The position numbers were made by a program, and so were the translations under genes. The notes beneath the pieces are model-generated. The model made no database searches, was not told the origin of the DNA, and saw only the letters and a program-made list of their open reading frames with translations. This document shows positions 36,411 to 46,072 of a DNA stretch of 64,000 bases, in pieces; the stretch's first letter is position 1, and each line of letters starts with the position of its first letter. The stretch lies in the NCBI GenBank assembly GCA_902802535.1, contig CADCML010000001.1, forward strand, positions 62,001 to 126,000, in the 5' to 3' direction. Source of the stretch: an uncultured Bacteroidia bacterium. GTDB lineage: Bacteria > Bacteroidota > Bacteroidia > Bacteroidales > F082.

Positions 36411-36418
36411 TACATTTG
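36411..36418 (+). promoter_or_regulatory. Probable promoter of the DUF6913 gene (-7 box TACATTTG)
   Basis: TACATTTG ends only 4 bases before the ATG at 36423, implying a very short leader or leaderless message. Confidence 0.45.
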
Positions 36419-36422
36419 CGGC

Positions 36423-36968
36423 ATGAATTTTTTGTCGAAAATACGAAACAGGGCTTTGAGGCGTGCCCTCGACCAGTTCTCGGAAGAGAAAGTGATGGTG
36501 AAACTGCCTAATGCCCAAAAGATTAACTCGATGCTTATCATCCTCGACGAAAGCGACAAAGGCATCGTCAAGAGCATTGAAAGCAGCGCGAAGGCTTTGT
36601 TCAACACGGGTCGCTGCGGGTTCATCATCCTCTGCAACCAGATGTCGGACACCATTCTCCAGAGCGACCTCTACACTGAAATCACGCCCAAGGACTTCGG
36701 CTTCATGAGCGTGCTGAAACCCGAAAAGCACGAGTACATCAAAAAATGGCCCTTCAGCAACATGATCATCAACATGGCGGGCAAAGACACCGACATCAGC
36801 GACTACCTCTGCATCTTGCCCAAGGCCGACTTCCGCATCAGCTTCCAAGAAAGCGAATACATGAAAATCTACGATCTTGTGATTGAAAACCCGAGAGCCA
36901 CCGACCCCGTTTCGAACATTCACGTACTCCACAATTATTTGAAAGCTTTGGCTGGAATCCAATCATAA
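36423..36968 (+). CDS. DUF6913 family protein
   Basis: 181 aa from MNFLSKIRNRALRR. It has a basic N-terminus, an INSMLIILDESDKGIVKSIESSA strand-helix, CGFIILCNQMSD and the acidic-aromatic DYLCILPKADFRISF. It is small and cytosolic-looking, with no signal or membrane segment, and found in Bacteroidota next to metabolic genes such as dapA. I know no function. It is divergent from the MBL gene, with a -7 box just upstream. Confidence 0.75.
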   Translation: MNFLSKIRNRALRRALDQFSEEKVMVKLPNAQKINSMLIILDESDKGIVKSIESSAKALFNTGRCGFIILCNQMSDTILQSDLYTEITPKDFGFMSVLKPEKHEYIKKWPFSNMIINMAGKDTDISDYLCILPKADFRISFQESEYMKIYDLVIENPRATDPVSNIHVLHNYLKALAGIQS

Positions 36969-37021
36969 GGACACCGCCTTTCGACAAACTCAAAAGACCA
37001 TAACTAAAACCGAATAAATTC

Positions 37022-37909
37022 ATGAAAAACAACATATTCAAAGGTACTGGCATCGCCTTAGTAACGCCGTTCAAGAAAGACTTTTCCGTGGACGTGGAAG
37101 CCTTGGTGAGCATCGTCAACCATGTCATCAACAATGGTGCAGATTTTTTGGTTGTATTGGGCACCACTTCAGAAGCTCCTGCCCTTTCCGCAGATGAAAA
37201 GAATTTGGTAATCAACACGATACTAAAAACAAACAACGGACGTCTGCCCGTCATGCTCGGCATGGGTGGCAACAACACACAAGGTGTCATCGAAGGCATA
37301 AAAGCACAAGATTTCACTGGCATACAGGGTATCTTGAGTGTTGTACCTTATTATAACAAGCCCAACCAACGCGGCATGAAAGCACATTTCGAGGCCATTG
37401 CCGATGCCAGCCCCGTGCCAGTCGTGGTTTACAACGTACCAGGTCGCGTGGGCGTGAACCTGCAAGCCGCTACCTGCGTGGAACTTGCCCAGCATCCCAA
37501 CATCATCGCCGTAAAGGAAGCTTCGGGCAACTTGCAGCAAATCATGGAAATATTGCGCGACAAGCCCTCTGACTTCGATGTGCTTTCGGGCGATGACGGT
37601 ATCACCCAACCTCTGTTGGCTCTCGGCGCAACGGGTGTAATTTCTGTGGCCGCCAATGCCTACACCAAGCCCTTCAGCCGCATGATGCACGCCATGAAAG
37701 AAGGTTGTACCGACGAGGCTTTGCGCATGCATTACGCCATGCTACACATGAACCAACTCATCTTTGCCGACGGCAATCCTGCAGGCATCAAGTGCCTGAT
37801 GAGCCATATCGGGCTGTGCCAGAATGTGTTGCGCCTGCCTTTGGTTCCTGTGAACGAGAAGGTGGAATCAGAAATTATCGAAGAATGGAAAACATTAAAA
37901 GACAAATAA
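37022..37909 (+). CDS. dapA: 4-hydroxy-tetrahydrodipicolinate synthase
   Basis: 295 aa. FKGTGIALVTPF at the start, the LGTTSEAPALSADEK substrate loop, the tyrosine in PVVVYNVPGRVG (about 138) and the Schiff-base lysine in IIAVKEASGNL (about 165) are all in place. It condenses pyruvate and aspartate semialdehyde toward lysine and diaminopimelate for peptidoglycan. The next gene starts 5 bp after its stop. Confidence 0.96.
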   Translation: MKNNIFKGTGIALVTPFKKDFSVDVEALVSIVNHVINNGADFLVVLGTTSEAPALSADEKNLVINTILKTNNGRLPVMLGMGGNNTQGVIEGIKAQDFTGIQGILSVVPYYNKPNQRGMKAHFEAIADASPVPVVVYNVPGRVGVNLQAATCVELAQHPNIIAVKEASGNLQQIMEILRDKPSDFDVLSGDDGITQPLLALGATGVISVAANAYTKPFSRMMHAMKEGCTDEALRMHYAMLHMNQLIFADGNPAGIKCLMSHIGLCQNVLRLPLVPVNEKVESEIIEEWKTLKDK

Positions 37910-37914
37910 TTACA

Positions 37915-40464
37915 ATGAAACAACTACGTTATTTTATCATCCTTTTGGCCATTTTGGTTTGCGGCAACATTTTCGCCCAAAAGAGCCAGCAAGAACTCAA
38001 ACAACTCATGCAAGAACGCAATGAGTATTATTTCACCTTTAACCTGAACGGCAACGACGACCTCAACGCCATCGCCCGTACCATTTCGGTCGACCGAGTG
38101 GACAGCAATGTGGTAACAGCCTACGCCAACAGCAAGGAATTTGCCAATTTCCAGAAATTCGGCTACGAAATCACGCTTCAAACGCCACCCTCGCTGCTTG
38201 AAAAAGTCGCGATGTGGGACGGCAGCAACCGCGCTGAATACGACTGGGACAGCTACCCGACCTACGAGGCTTACGAAGCCATGATGTTTGATTTCCAAAC
38301 CAACCATCCTGACAAATGCGAAATCATCACGCTTGGCACATTGCCTTCGGGACGCAAGATTTTGATTGCACACCTTCACGATGCCGCTGATTGGATTGGA
38401 GGTAAGCCCAAGTTCCTCTACACCAGTACCATACACGGCGACGAAACCACTGGTTGGATTTTGATGCTCCGCTTGATTGACTATTTGCTTGAAAATCCTG
38501 ACGAGCCTGAAGTTCAAACCGTTATGGAAAATATCGACCTTTACATTGGGCCGAACACCAACCCCGACGGCACTTATCACGCGGGCAACAGCAACGTGAA
38601 CGGTGCCACTCGCTACAATGCCAACGGCGTGGACTTGAACCGCAACTACGCCGACCCCCACGGAAGTGCCCACCCAGACGGAAACCCGTACGCAACAGAA
38701 ACCGAATGGTTCATGCAACTTGCCCAAGATGTTCCTTTCGTAATGGCAGCCAACTATCACGGGGGTGCCGAGGTGATGAACTATCCTTGGGACAACACCC
38801 ATACACTCCATGCCGATGACAATTGGTGGCAATTCGTCTGCCATGAATACGCCGACCTCACCCATCAGGTGAACCCGAACTACATGAGCGACTATAACAA
38901 CGGCATCACCAACGGAGCCGCATGGTACATGATTGGAGGCGGTCGCCAAGACTACATGAACGGCTATTCACAATGCCGCGAGGTCACGATTGAGTGCTCG
39001 AATTCAAAAATGCCGAATCCTAACCAACTCCCCAACTTCTGGAATTACAACAAGGAAAGCCTCTTTGCCTACATGAACCAGTGCATATACGGCATCCATG
39101 GCATCGTGACGGATGCGGCCACTGGAGAACCCCTCAATGCCGCCATCACCATTACGGGCCACGACGACGAATATTCCTTTGTGGAAAGCCATCTGCCGGA
39201 GGGCGACTTCCACCGTCCCATCAAGGGCGGCACCTACACCGTAACCTTCACGGCTAACGGTTATTACCCACATCAGGAAACCGTTACTATTGCTGATTAT
39301 GAAACTGTTAACATGACTGTCGAGCTTGAAGCTGGCGAAGGCATCCTCCCCGATTTCACCACCAGCACAGGTTCAAGCTATGTCCCGTTAGGCAGCAGCG
39401 TGAATTTCATTGACAACACTTGGGGTGCCAATTTGGTCAGTTGGGAATGGGTCTTCGAGGGTGGCGAGCCTTCCACCTCCAACGAGCAGAACCCGACTGG
39501 CATTACCTATAACGAACGCGGCAACTTCGACGTTACGCTGACGGTGACCAACGCCCAAGGACAGAGCGAAACCATCACGAAGCACCAATACATCCTCGTG
39601 AACGAAACGCACAACATGCACAATGGCACCGTCGAGACCTGCAACGCTTGGTTCTGCGACGACGGAGGCATCTTTGGCAACTACGCCGACCGTAAAGACT
39701 ACACGATGACCTTCATGCCCGACACACCTGGAGGCATTATCGAAGTCGCCTTTATGGAGTTCTCACTCGAAAATGGCTACGACAACCTTTATATTTATGA
39801 CGGCACATCCACCAACGCCCCACAAATCGGGGAATACACAGGCTCCAATTCACCCGGCGTGGTGATTGCCACCAACCCTAACGGTGCCTTGACCTTCCGT
39901 TTCTCCTCCGATTACGGTGTCAACGATATAGGATGGATGGCCTTGGTGTATTGCGCCGGCACTTATGACCCGATTGAGTTGGAAGCCTTTGCCGAGCCCG
40001 CCATCGTCGACGAAGGGTCGACCACGCAACTCAGCATGTATGCCACTGGCGGCAACGGCATCTACTCATACCGCTGGGAACCCATAGAAATGGTCGAACA
40101 GCCCGATGCTCAGGTTACCAATTCCACTCCTTTATATAACAACCAACTTTTCACTGCCACCGTCACCGACAGCGAGGGCAACACTGCCAGTGTCACCATT
40201 GAGGTCGTTGTCATTCCTGGGCCAAATGTTATTGAAAATCCGTTGAATAAGACAAAAGTCTACCCCAACCCCAACAATGGTTGCTTCACCATTGAAGGAG
40301 AAGTGAGTTACCAACTCATCAACGACCTTGGACAGACTGTTCTTTCGGGCATTTGCCACGACAAGGCCCAAATCGATGCCCAAGGGCTGCAACAAGGCGT
40401 GTATTTCCTCCGACTCATCGACGAAAACGGCAGCAGAATCGAAAAACTCGTCATAGAAAAATAA
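37915..40464 (+). CDS. Secreted M14 zinc carboxypeptidase with type IX sorting domain
   Basis: 849 aa from MKQLRYFIILLAILVCG. Signal peptide 1-20. Catalytic M14 domain about 115-380: zinc ligands in STIHGDETTGW (near 173), GPNTNPDGTYHAG, the third histidine in NYHGGAEVMNYP (about 281) and the TIECSN glutamate (near 357). Then a carboxypeptidase regulatory-like domain (about 392-465), a PKD domain (about 480-565, VSWEWVFEGG), a CUB-like domain (about 575-690, YDNLYIYDG) and a type A sorting tail (about 780-849, KVYPNPNNG). It should be exported across both membranes and anchored outside. Confidence 0.9.
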   Translation: MKQLRYFIILLAILVCGNIFAQKSQQELKQLMQERNEYYFTFNLNGNDDLNAIARTISVDRVDSNVVTAYANSKEFANFQKFGYEITLQTPPSLLEKVAMWDGSNRAEYDWDSYPTYEAYEAMMFDFQTNHPDKCEIITLGTLPSGRKILIAHLHDAADWIGGKPKFLYTSTIHGDETTGWILMLRLIDYLLENPDEPEVQTVMENIDLYIGPNTNPDGTYHAGNSNVNGATRYNANGVDLNRNYADPHGSAHPDGNPYATETEWFMQLAQDVPFVMAANYHGGAEVMNYPWDNTHTLHADDNWWQFVCHEYADLTHQVNPNYMSDYNNGITNGAAWYMIGGGRQDYMNGYSQCREVTIECSNSKMPNPNQLPNFWNYNKESLFAYMNQCIYGIHGIVTDAATGEPLNAAITITGHDDEYSFVESHLPEGDFHRPIKGGTYTVTFTANGYYPHQETVTIADYETVNMTVELEAGEGILPDFTTSTGSSYVPLGSSVNFIDNTWGANLVSWEWVFEGGEPSTSNEQNPTGITYNERGNFDVTLTVTNAQGQSETITKHQYILVNETHNMHNGTVETCNAWFCDDGGIFGNYADRKDYTMTFMPDTPGGIIEVAFMEFSLENGYDNLYIYDGTSTNAPQIGEYTGSNSPGVVIATNPNGALTFRFSSDYGVNDIGWMALVYCAGTYDPIELEAFAEPAIVDEGSTTQLSMYATGGNGIYSYRWEPIEMVEQPDAQVTNSTPLYNNQLFTATVTDSEGNTASVTIEVVVIPGPNVIENPLNKTKVYPNPNNGCFTIEGEVSYQLINDLGQTVLSGICHDKAQIDAQGLQQGVYFLRLIDENGSRIEKLVIEK

Positions 40465-40499
40465 TACAGGAATCCGCTCGTTAGTAACATAAAATTGAG

Positions 40500-40507
40500 T
40501 AATTTTG
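40500..40507 (+). promoter_or_regulatory. Probable promoter of bamD-rpoZ-porD-recN (-7 box TAATTTTG)
   Basis: TAATTTTG ends 7 bases upstream of the bamD ATG (40515), again giving an almost leaderless transcript. Confidence 0.5.
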
Positions 40508-40514
40508 CAGCCCG

Positions 40515-41312
40515 ATGAAAAAGAGGTTTTTGATATTGGCAGTTTTGGGTCTCGCCGCTTTAGTTTCCTGCAACGACTTCAGCCGTTTGGTAAAAAGCAC
40601 CGACAATGAGATGAAGTACGAGGTGGCCATGGACTATTACGAGCGTGGCGACTACAACCATGCCCTCCAACTGTTTGACCTGTTGTTAGCCTCTTTCCGC
40701 AATACGCCTAAGGGTGAGTCGATTACCTACAGGACCGCTTTATGCTACTATTACCAAGATGACTACGAGATTGCGGGTTTCTACTTCAACCGTTTTGTGC
40801 AGACCTATCCTTTCTCGAAGAACGCCGAGAAAGCCGCCTACATGAATGCCTATTGTAGTTACAGGGTCTCGCCCGAGTCGGGATTGGACCAAACCAGTAC
40901 CCACACGGCCATCAAGCAGCTGAACGGCTTCATCGAACGCTACCCAAACAGCGACAGCCTGAACCGAGTGCAGCATCTGTTGACCGAGCTCAACGACAAG
41001 CTGGAAGAAAAAGACTACAACGTCTGTCGCCTTTTCTACCGCATGGAGAACTACAGTGCGGCCATCACCTCGTTTGAAAACATGCTGAAGAAATACCCCA
41101 ACACCACGCACCGTGAGGAAATACTTTACGACATGGCCAAAACCTATTACGACTATGCCGAAAACAGTATCACGGAAAAGCAGCGCGAACGTTACGAATC
41201 CTGCGTCGAGCAGTGCAACACCTTGAGCTACCTTTATCCGGAGAGCAAGTACCTGCCCGAAGCCAACAGCATCGCCGACAAAGCAAGAAAGAAATTAGAA
41301 AACATCAAATAA
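40515..41312 (+). CDS. bamD: Outer-membrane assembly lipoprotein BamD
   Basis: 265 aa. Lipoprotein signal with the lipobox LVSC (cysteine at about residue 19), followed by TPR-type helices: YEVAMDYYERGDYNHALQLFDLLL, TYRTALCYYYQDDYEIAGFYFNRFV, and a C-terminal ILYDMAKTYYDYAENS. It scaffolds the BAM complex at the periplasmic face of the outer membrane. It begins a four-gene run with rpoZ, porD and recN. Confidence 0.92.
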   Translation: MKKRFLILAVLGLAALVSCNDFSRLVKSTDNEMKYEVAMDYYERGDYNHALQLFDLLLASFRNTPKGESITYRTALCYYYQDDYEIAGFYFNRFVQTYPFSKNAEKAAYMNAYCSYRVSPESGLDQTSTHTAIKQLNGFIERYPNSDSLNRVQHLLTELNDKLEEKDYNVCRLFYRMENYSAAITSFENMLKKYPNTTHREEILYDMAKTYYDYAENSITEKQRERYESCVEQCNTLSYLYPESKYLPEANSIADKARKKLENIK

Positions 41313-41314
41313 CT

Positions 41315-41653
41315 ATGGATTTCAAGAAGATTAAGACCGAAACGACGGTGGTCACCCGTCAGAAAGACCAATTCTACAAAGGCACGGGCAACATTTACGA
41401 GACCGTTGCCATCCTTTCCATCAGAGCCAACCAAATCGCCTCTGAGATGAAAGCCGAACTCAACGAGAAGATTGAATCGTTTGCCTCCGCCACCAACGAC
41501 AGTTTGGAAGAAGTTTTCGAAAACAAGGAGCAAATCGAAATCGCAAAGTTCTATGAGCGTCTGCCAAAACCGACGCTTATCGCCATCCACGAGTTCCTCA
41601 ACGACAAGATTTACTTCCGCAACCCCGCAAAAGAAAACCAGGAAGCTTTCTGA
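41315..41653 (+). CDS. rpoZ: RNA polymerase omega subunit (Bacteroidota type)
   Basis: 112 aa. ATG 2 bp after bamD. DFKKIKTETTVVTRQKDQFYKGTGNIYETVAILSIRANQIA is the Bacteroidota omega pattern, with the ETVAILSIRANQI helix equivalent to the conserved omega core. A C-terminal extension ends RNPAKENQEAF. It stabilises the polymerase beta-prime subunit. Confidence 0.85.
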   Translation: MDFKKIKTETTVVTRQKDQFYKGTGNIYETVAILSIRANQIASEMKAELNEKIESFASATNDSLEEVFENKEQIEIAKFYERLPKPTLIAIHEFLNDKIYFRNPAKENQEAF

Positions 41654-41679
41654 TTATGAATTTTGTAAAGGGAGAAGCC

Positions 41680-42603
41680 ATGAAAAGAGTCCTTGCCATA
41701 CTGTTTGTAACCTTCAGCTGCCTACTGACATTCAACGCGTTGCAGGCACAAGAGCTGCAATGTGAAGTACGCGTCAATTCCAACAAGGTGCAAGGCAGCG
41801 ACAAGACCGTCTACCAAAACCTGCAGACCTCCCTCCACGAGTTCATCAACAACACGAAATTCACGGAAATCAACTTCAGGCAGTCCGAAAAAATCGAGTG
41901 TTCGATGCTGGTTGACGTGATCAGTCGTGAAAACAGCAACTTCACAGCTGAAATCAGTTTGGTGTTGCGCCGTCCCGTCTTCAAATCGAACTACAACACC
42001 CCGATGTTCAACTACATCGACCGCAGGTTCTACTTCGAATACACCGATGGGCAGGCCCTCGACTTCAACCCCAACACCTACATTTCCAACATCACGAGCA
42101 CCATCGGGTTCTATGTCTACCTTTTCTTAGGCCTCGACTTCGACTCATTCTCCCCCAACGGAGGCGAGCAGTTCTTTACTATTGCGGAAACCATAGCACA
42201 CTCCGCGCCTCAACCGCAAGATCCTGGTTCGGAGAACGGTTGGAGCTCGACAGGACGGCAGAACCGCTATGCCATCATCAGCGACATCAACAACGCCTCC
42301 AACCAGCCTTTGCGCCAGTTCATTTACGACTACCATCGCCAAGGTTTGGACGTGATGGCCGAACATCCTGATCAAGGCCGTGAAGCCATCCTCAATGCCC
42401 TTGGCAACCTGCAAAGCGTTTACGAGCGCAACTCCATGTGCTATTTCCTGCAACTCATCATCGAGAGCAAACGCGATGAAATCATACAGATTTTCTCGCA
42501 AGGCGACACGAAAATCAGAACCGAAGCCGCCAACATCATGAAGGTGATTGACCCGTCACAATCCTCGCGCTACGACGAAATGTTGCAAAACAACGGCAGA
42601 TGA
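41680..42603 (+). CDS. porD: DUF4835 / PorD-type protein (type IX secretion associated)
   Basis: 307 aa from MKRVLAILFVTFSC (an ATG 8 codons earlier is possible). Signal peptide cleaved near ALQAQ, then LQCEVRVNSNKVQGSDKTVYQNL, FKSNYNTPMFNY, and the C-terminal GREAILNALGNLQSVY. These blocks define DUF4835, which includes Porphyromonas PorD, needed for type IX secretion. In many Bacteroidota it stands between coaBC and recN; here it follows rpoZ directly. Confidence 0.88.
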   Translation: MKRVLAILFVTFSCLLTFNALQAQELQCEVRVNSNKVQGSDKTVYQNLQTSLHEFINNTKFTEINFRQSEKIECSMLVDVISRENSNFTAEISLVLRRPVFKSNYNTPMFNYIDRRFYFEYTDGQALDFNPNTYISNITSTIGFYVYLFLGLDFDSFSPNGGEQFFTIAETIAHSAPQPQDPGSENGWSSTGRQNRYAIISDINNASNQPLRQFIYDYHRQGLDVMAEHPDQGREAILNALGNLQSVYERNSMCYFLQLIIESKRDEIIQIFSQGDTKIRTEAANIMKVIDPSQSSRYDEMLQNNGR

Positions 42604-42616
42604 TTTTCCCATTCCC

Positions 42617-44269
42617 ATGCTCAAGCAACTGCATATCAGTAACTACGCCTTGATTGACGAACTGAATGTCAGTTTCGAAAGCGGTTTCAATGTCATCACC
42701 GGCGAAACAGGCGCAGGCAAGTCTATCTTGCTTGGTGCCTTGGGTTTTGCCTTGGGTGACCGTGCCGACACCAATGTGCTCTACGACAAAGATAAGAAAT
42801 GCGTCGTCGAAGCCCAATTCGAGCTTGACGATGAAACGCTCAAGCCCCTTTTTGAGGAAAATGAGCTTGATTTTGAGAGCGATTGCATCTTCCGCCGTGA
42901 GCTCAACCCGCAGAAAAAAAGTCGCGCCTTCATCAACGACACCCCAGTGGCTTTGCAAACGATGAAAGCCATTGGCGGACAGATGGTCGACATCCACACG
43001 CAACACGACTCGCTGCTGCTCACCGATGCAGACTTCCAACTGCGCCTTTTAGACAACATCGCCCAAAACGGCACACTATTGTCCGAATATCAGGCCGAAT
43101 ACACTACCCACAACACCATCAAGCGGAAACTCAACGAATTGAAGGAGATGGCGGACAAAAACACCGCCGAAAACGACTACCTGAAATTCCAACTTGACGA
43201 GCTTGACAAAGCCAACCTGAAGGAAGGTGAGTACGCCGACATCGAGCAAACCCTTAGCGTGATGGAAAACGCCGAGGAAATCAAGACCTTGCTCGTTACT
43301 GCCAATGGGCTCATGGAAAACTCGGAAAACTCAATTTTGGGGCAAGTCAACGAGCTGTCCTCCACCCTTTCGCGCCTGAAACACCTCCTGCCCGACACTG
43401 AAGGCTTGGACGAACGTATCGAGAACCTGAAAGTGGAACTGAAAGACATCGCCTACGACCTGCGCCGCAAGGAAGACGACACCCAATTCGACGAGGAACA
43501 GCTGCAAAGTCTCCAAGAGCGTTACGACCTGCTCAGCCGTCTGATGATGAAGCACCGCGTCAACGACTTCGGGGAGCTTATCGCTTTGCGCGACAACCTG
43601 AAAGAAAAGACAAATGCCTTTGAGAACATCGATGAAGCCATTGCCCAAGCCGAAAAACAGTTGAAAAACAGTGAGAAACAGCTTTCAACCCATGCCAAAG
43701 CCTTGCACAACAAGCGTTGCCAAGCTGCAACAGCTTTTGGCGAAAAAGTCACGGTACTGGTGCGGCAGTTGGCCATGCCTTTTGCCCAGTTCCAAGTCAG
43801 CGTGGAAAGCCTGCCCACCTTTGGCAGCAAGGGCAGCGACGAAATCCGTTTCCTCTTCTCGGCCAACAAAGGCATTGCCGTCGACGACCTCCGCCGTGTG
43901 GCCTCGGGCGGCGAATTGTCAAGGCTGATGCTTTCCATCAAGAGTGCAGTTTCAAGCTACAACTACATCCCCACCCTCGTTTTCGACGAAATCGACACGG
44001 GCGTTTCGGGCGAGGTGGCCGCCAAAATCGGAGGCATCATGCGGCAGATGGGCCATTCGCTGCAACTCATTTCCATCACCCACTTGCCCCAAGTGGCCAG
44101 CCAAGCCGAACACCATTATTTCATTTACAAGGACAATGAAGGCGCACGCACACAGTCGCATATCCGTGTGCTGAGCCCAGAGGAGCGCATCCAGGAAATC
44201 GCCAAGATGCTCAGCAACGACCAAGTCACGCCCGAAGCCTTACGGGCGGCTGAGGTGCTTATGAAATAA
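42617..44269 (+). CDS. recN: DNA repair protein RecN
   Basis: 550 aa from MLKQLHISNYALIDELNVSF. SMC-like ATPase: Walker A GETGAGKSILLGALGFALG, two coiled-coil stretches (about 155-230 and 255-390), signature RVASGGELSRLMLSIKSA and Walker B TLVFDEIDTGVSGEVA with the D-loop. It acts in recombinational repair of double-strand breaks. It ends 8 bp from the lpxA stop on the opposite strand. Confidence 0.96.
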   Translation: MLKQLHISNYALIDELNVSFESGFNVITGETGAGKSILLGALGFALGDRADTNVLYDKDKKCVVEAQFELDDETLKPLFEENELDFESDCIFRRELNPQKKSRAFINDTPVALQTMKAIGGQMVDIHTQHDSLLLTDADFQLRLLDNIAQNGTLLSEYQAEYTTHNTIKRKLNELKEMADKNTAENDYLKFQLDELDKANLKEGEYADIEQTLSVMENAEEIKTLLVTANGLMENSENSILGQVNELSSTLSRLKHLLPDTEGLDERIENLKVELKDIAYDLRRKEDDTQFDEEQLQSLQERYDLLSRLMMKHRVNDFGELIALRDNLKEKTNAFENIDEAIAQAEKQLKNSEKQLSTHAKALHNKRCQAATAFGEKVTVLVRQLAMPFAQFQVSVESLPTFGSKGSDEIRFLFSANKGIAVDDLRRVASGGELSRLMLSIKSAVSSYNYIPTLVFDEIDTGVSGEVAAKIGGIMRQMGHSLQLISITHLPQVASQAEHHYFIYKDNEGARTQSHIRVLSPEERIQEIAKMLSNDQVTPEALRAAEVLMK

Positions 44270-44277
44270 GGGGAAAA

Positions 44278-45069
44278 TCAGTCTTCGTTCCCAACGGCGT
44301 TCTTCATGATGCCGATTTTGGAACTTTCCACGAAATTGAGAATGAAATCACGGTCTTCCGAAACGGGAAGGTTCTCACGAATGTACTGCACCGATTGGGT
44401 CACGTTCATGCCCACGCTATAAATCACGCGGTAGACATCCTGAATGGCGTTGATGCGCTGGCGCGTAAAACCACGACGCATCAATCCGATGGAATTGACG
44501 CCAGCATAGCACACGGGATAGCCCGGCCCCGTCTTCACGAACGGCGGAATGTCCTTGTTGACCAAGGCACCACCGCAAATCATCACATGCGAACCGATGC
44601 GGCAAAACTGGCTCACCGCAGCCAAACCGCCAAAAATGGCCCAATCGTCAACGGTGATGTGACCCGCAAGTGTGGCGGCATTCGCCATGATGACATGGTC
44701 ACCAACGTAACAATCATGCGCCACATGGGTGAAGGCCATCAGCAAGCAATCCTTACCCACCACGGTCTTGCCCGAAGCCGAAGTTCCTTTGTTGACCGTT
44801 GCTGATTCGCGCACCGTCGTGCCGTCGCCGATGTAGCAATAAGTGGTTTCACCTTGATATTTAAGGTCTTGCGGAATGGCCGAAATCACTGCGCCGGGGA
44901 AAATCTTACAGTTTTTCCCGATACGTGCACCGTCCATAATGGTGGCGTTGGGGCCAATCCAAGTGCCGGAACCGATTTCAACGTCTTCGCCAATCCATGC
45001 GAACGCCTCAATCTTCACGTCCTCCGCGATGCGGGCATTGGGATGGATATAGGCTAAAGGCTGGTTCAT
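44278..45069 (-). CDS. lpxA: UDP-GlcNAc acyltransferase LpxA
   Basis: 263 aa. N-terminal hexapeptide repeats (IHPNARIAEDVKIEAFAWIG through IGKNCKIFPGAVI), the catalytic histidine region LMAFTHVAHDCYVG, and the helical C-terminal domain with SIGLMRRGFTRQRINAIQDVY. It is the first committed step of lipid A synthesis. Directly follows lpxC with a 2-base gap. Confidence 0.96.
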   Translation of the reverse strand: MNQPLAYIHPNARIAEDVKIEAFAWIGEDVEIGSGTWIGPNATIMDGARIGKNCKIFPGAVISAIPQDLKYQGETTYCYIGDGTTVRESATVNKGTSASGKTVVGKDCLLMAFTHVAHDCYVGDHVIMANAATLAGHITVDDWAIFGGLAAVSQFCRIGSHVMICGGALVNKDIPPFVKTGPGYPVCYAGVNSIGLMRRGFTRQRINAIQDVYRVIYSVGMNVTQSVQYIRENLPVSEDRDFILNFVESSKIGIMKNAVGNED

Positions 45070-45071
45070 GC

Positions 45072-45983
45072 TTAATATAATAAGGTGTGCTTGATTTTTC
45101 TTGCGAAAGCCGTGTTGGAAAAATGTCCCGGCTTCACCGCCGTCACCTTGCCCTTGATGGGACGTCCGACCAAAGTGAGGTCGCCGATGACATCGAGCAG
45201 CTTGTGGCGGGCAGGCTCATTCTCGAAATAGAGTTCCACATTGTTGAGGATACCACATTCCTTGACCGTGACTTTCGGCTTCTTGAAGAATGCCGCGATG
45301 TGGTCGAGTTCCTCGGCGGAAACATTGCGGTTGACGAACACGATGGCGTTGGTCAAGTCGCCGCCTTTGATGAGGTTACGGCTGATGAGCGTTTCCAACT
45401 CATGGAGGAAAACAAAAGTACGGCAAGGCGCAATCTCTCTCTCGAAATCCTTCAGGTCACGCAAGGAAGCATGTTGCTCGTCAAGCACGCGCGTGTTATA
45501 CTTCACCTTGACATCAATCTCAAACTTGTCGCAAGGTTCCATTCTCAACTCAATACCCAAGACCTCGTTTCTGTAGGAAATCGGCTCCTCGATGACGAGA
45601 TAATTGCGCGGCGCGTTCTGTTCGACGATGCCCGCCTTATGGATGGCTTCGACAAAAAACTTCGCGCTGCCGTCCATGATGGGAGTCTCTTCCACGTCAA
45701 TGTCAATCATCACGTTATCAATGCCCATACCCCGCAACGAGGCCAGAACATGCTCCACGGTATAAATTTTAACGCCACCTTTACCGAGGGTAGTACCACG
45801 TGCGGTATCGATGACGTTATCCACATCAGCCTCGATAATAGGCTGATTCTCAAGGTCTATTCTACGAAAACGGATTCCAGAATTTATGGGAGCCGGATTG
45901 AAGGTGAGGGTGCCGCATTGGCGGGTATGAAGCCCTGCTCCTTTGACACTGACTCTATTTTTGAGCGTACATTGTTTCTCCAT
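45072..45983 (-). CDS. lpxC: UDP-3-O-acyl-GlcNAc deacetylase LpxC, without the FabZ fusion
   Basis: 303 aa from the ATG at 45983 (MEKQCTLKNRVSVKGAGLHT). Zinc ligands are in TVEHVLASLRG (about residue 75) and in RHKLLDVIGD, with the catalytic histidine in KPGHFSNTAFARKI. In most Bacteroidota LpxC continues into a FabZ dehydratase domain (about 460 residues in total); here it stops right after ARKIKHTLLY and lpxA begins at once. Confidence 0.93.
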   Translation of the reverse strand: MEKQCTLKNRVSVKGAGLHTRQCGTLTFNPAPINSGIRFRRIDLENQPIIEADVDNVIDTARGTTLGKGGVKIYTVEHVLASLRGMGIDNVMIDIDVEETPIMDGSAKFFVEAIHKAGIVEQNAPRNYLVIEEPISYRNEVLGIELRMEPCDKFEIDVKVKYNTRVLDEQHASLRDLKDFEREIAPCRTFVFLHELETLISRNLIKGGDLTNAIVFVNRNVSAEELDHIAAFFKKPKVTVKECGILNNVELYFENEPARHKLLDVIGDLTLVGRPIKGKVTAVKPGHFSNTAFARKIKHTLLY

Positions 45984-46072
45984 AAAAAAATCTAATAGGT
46001 GGATGCTTTCCACAAAAAACGTGCAAAGATAGGAAATATTCTATCACCTCCAAAAAAAAACATCAAGGGAGG

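Noticed and set aside
36201..36422. Upstream extension of the DUF6913 frame
   Set aside because: It runs antisense through the MBL-fold gene, and the -7 box at 36411 would exclude it.
37705..37914. N-terminal extension of the M14 peptidase gene into dapA
   Set aside because: The extension is the shadow of dapA in another frame; a clear signal peptide starts at 37915.
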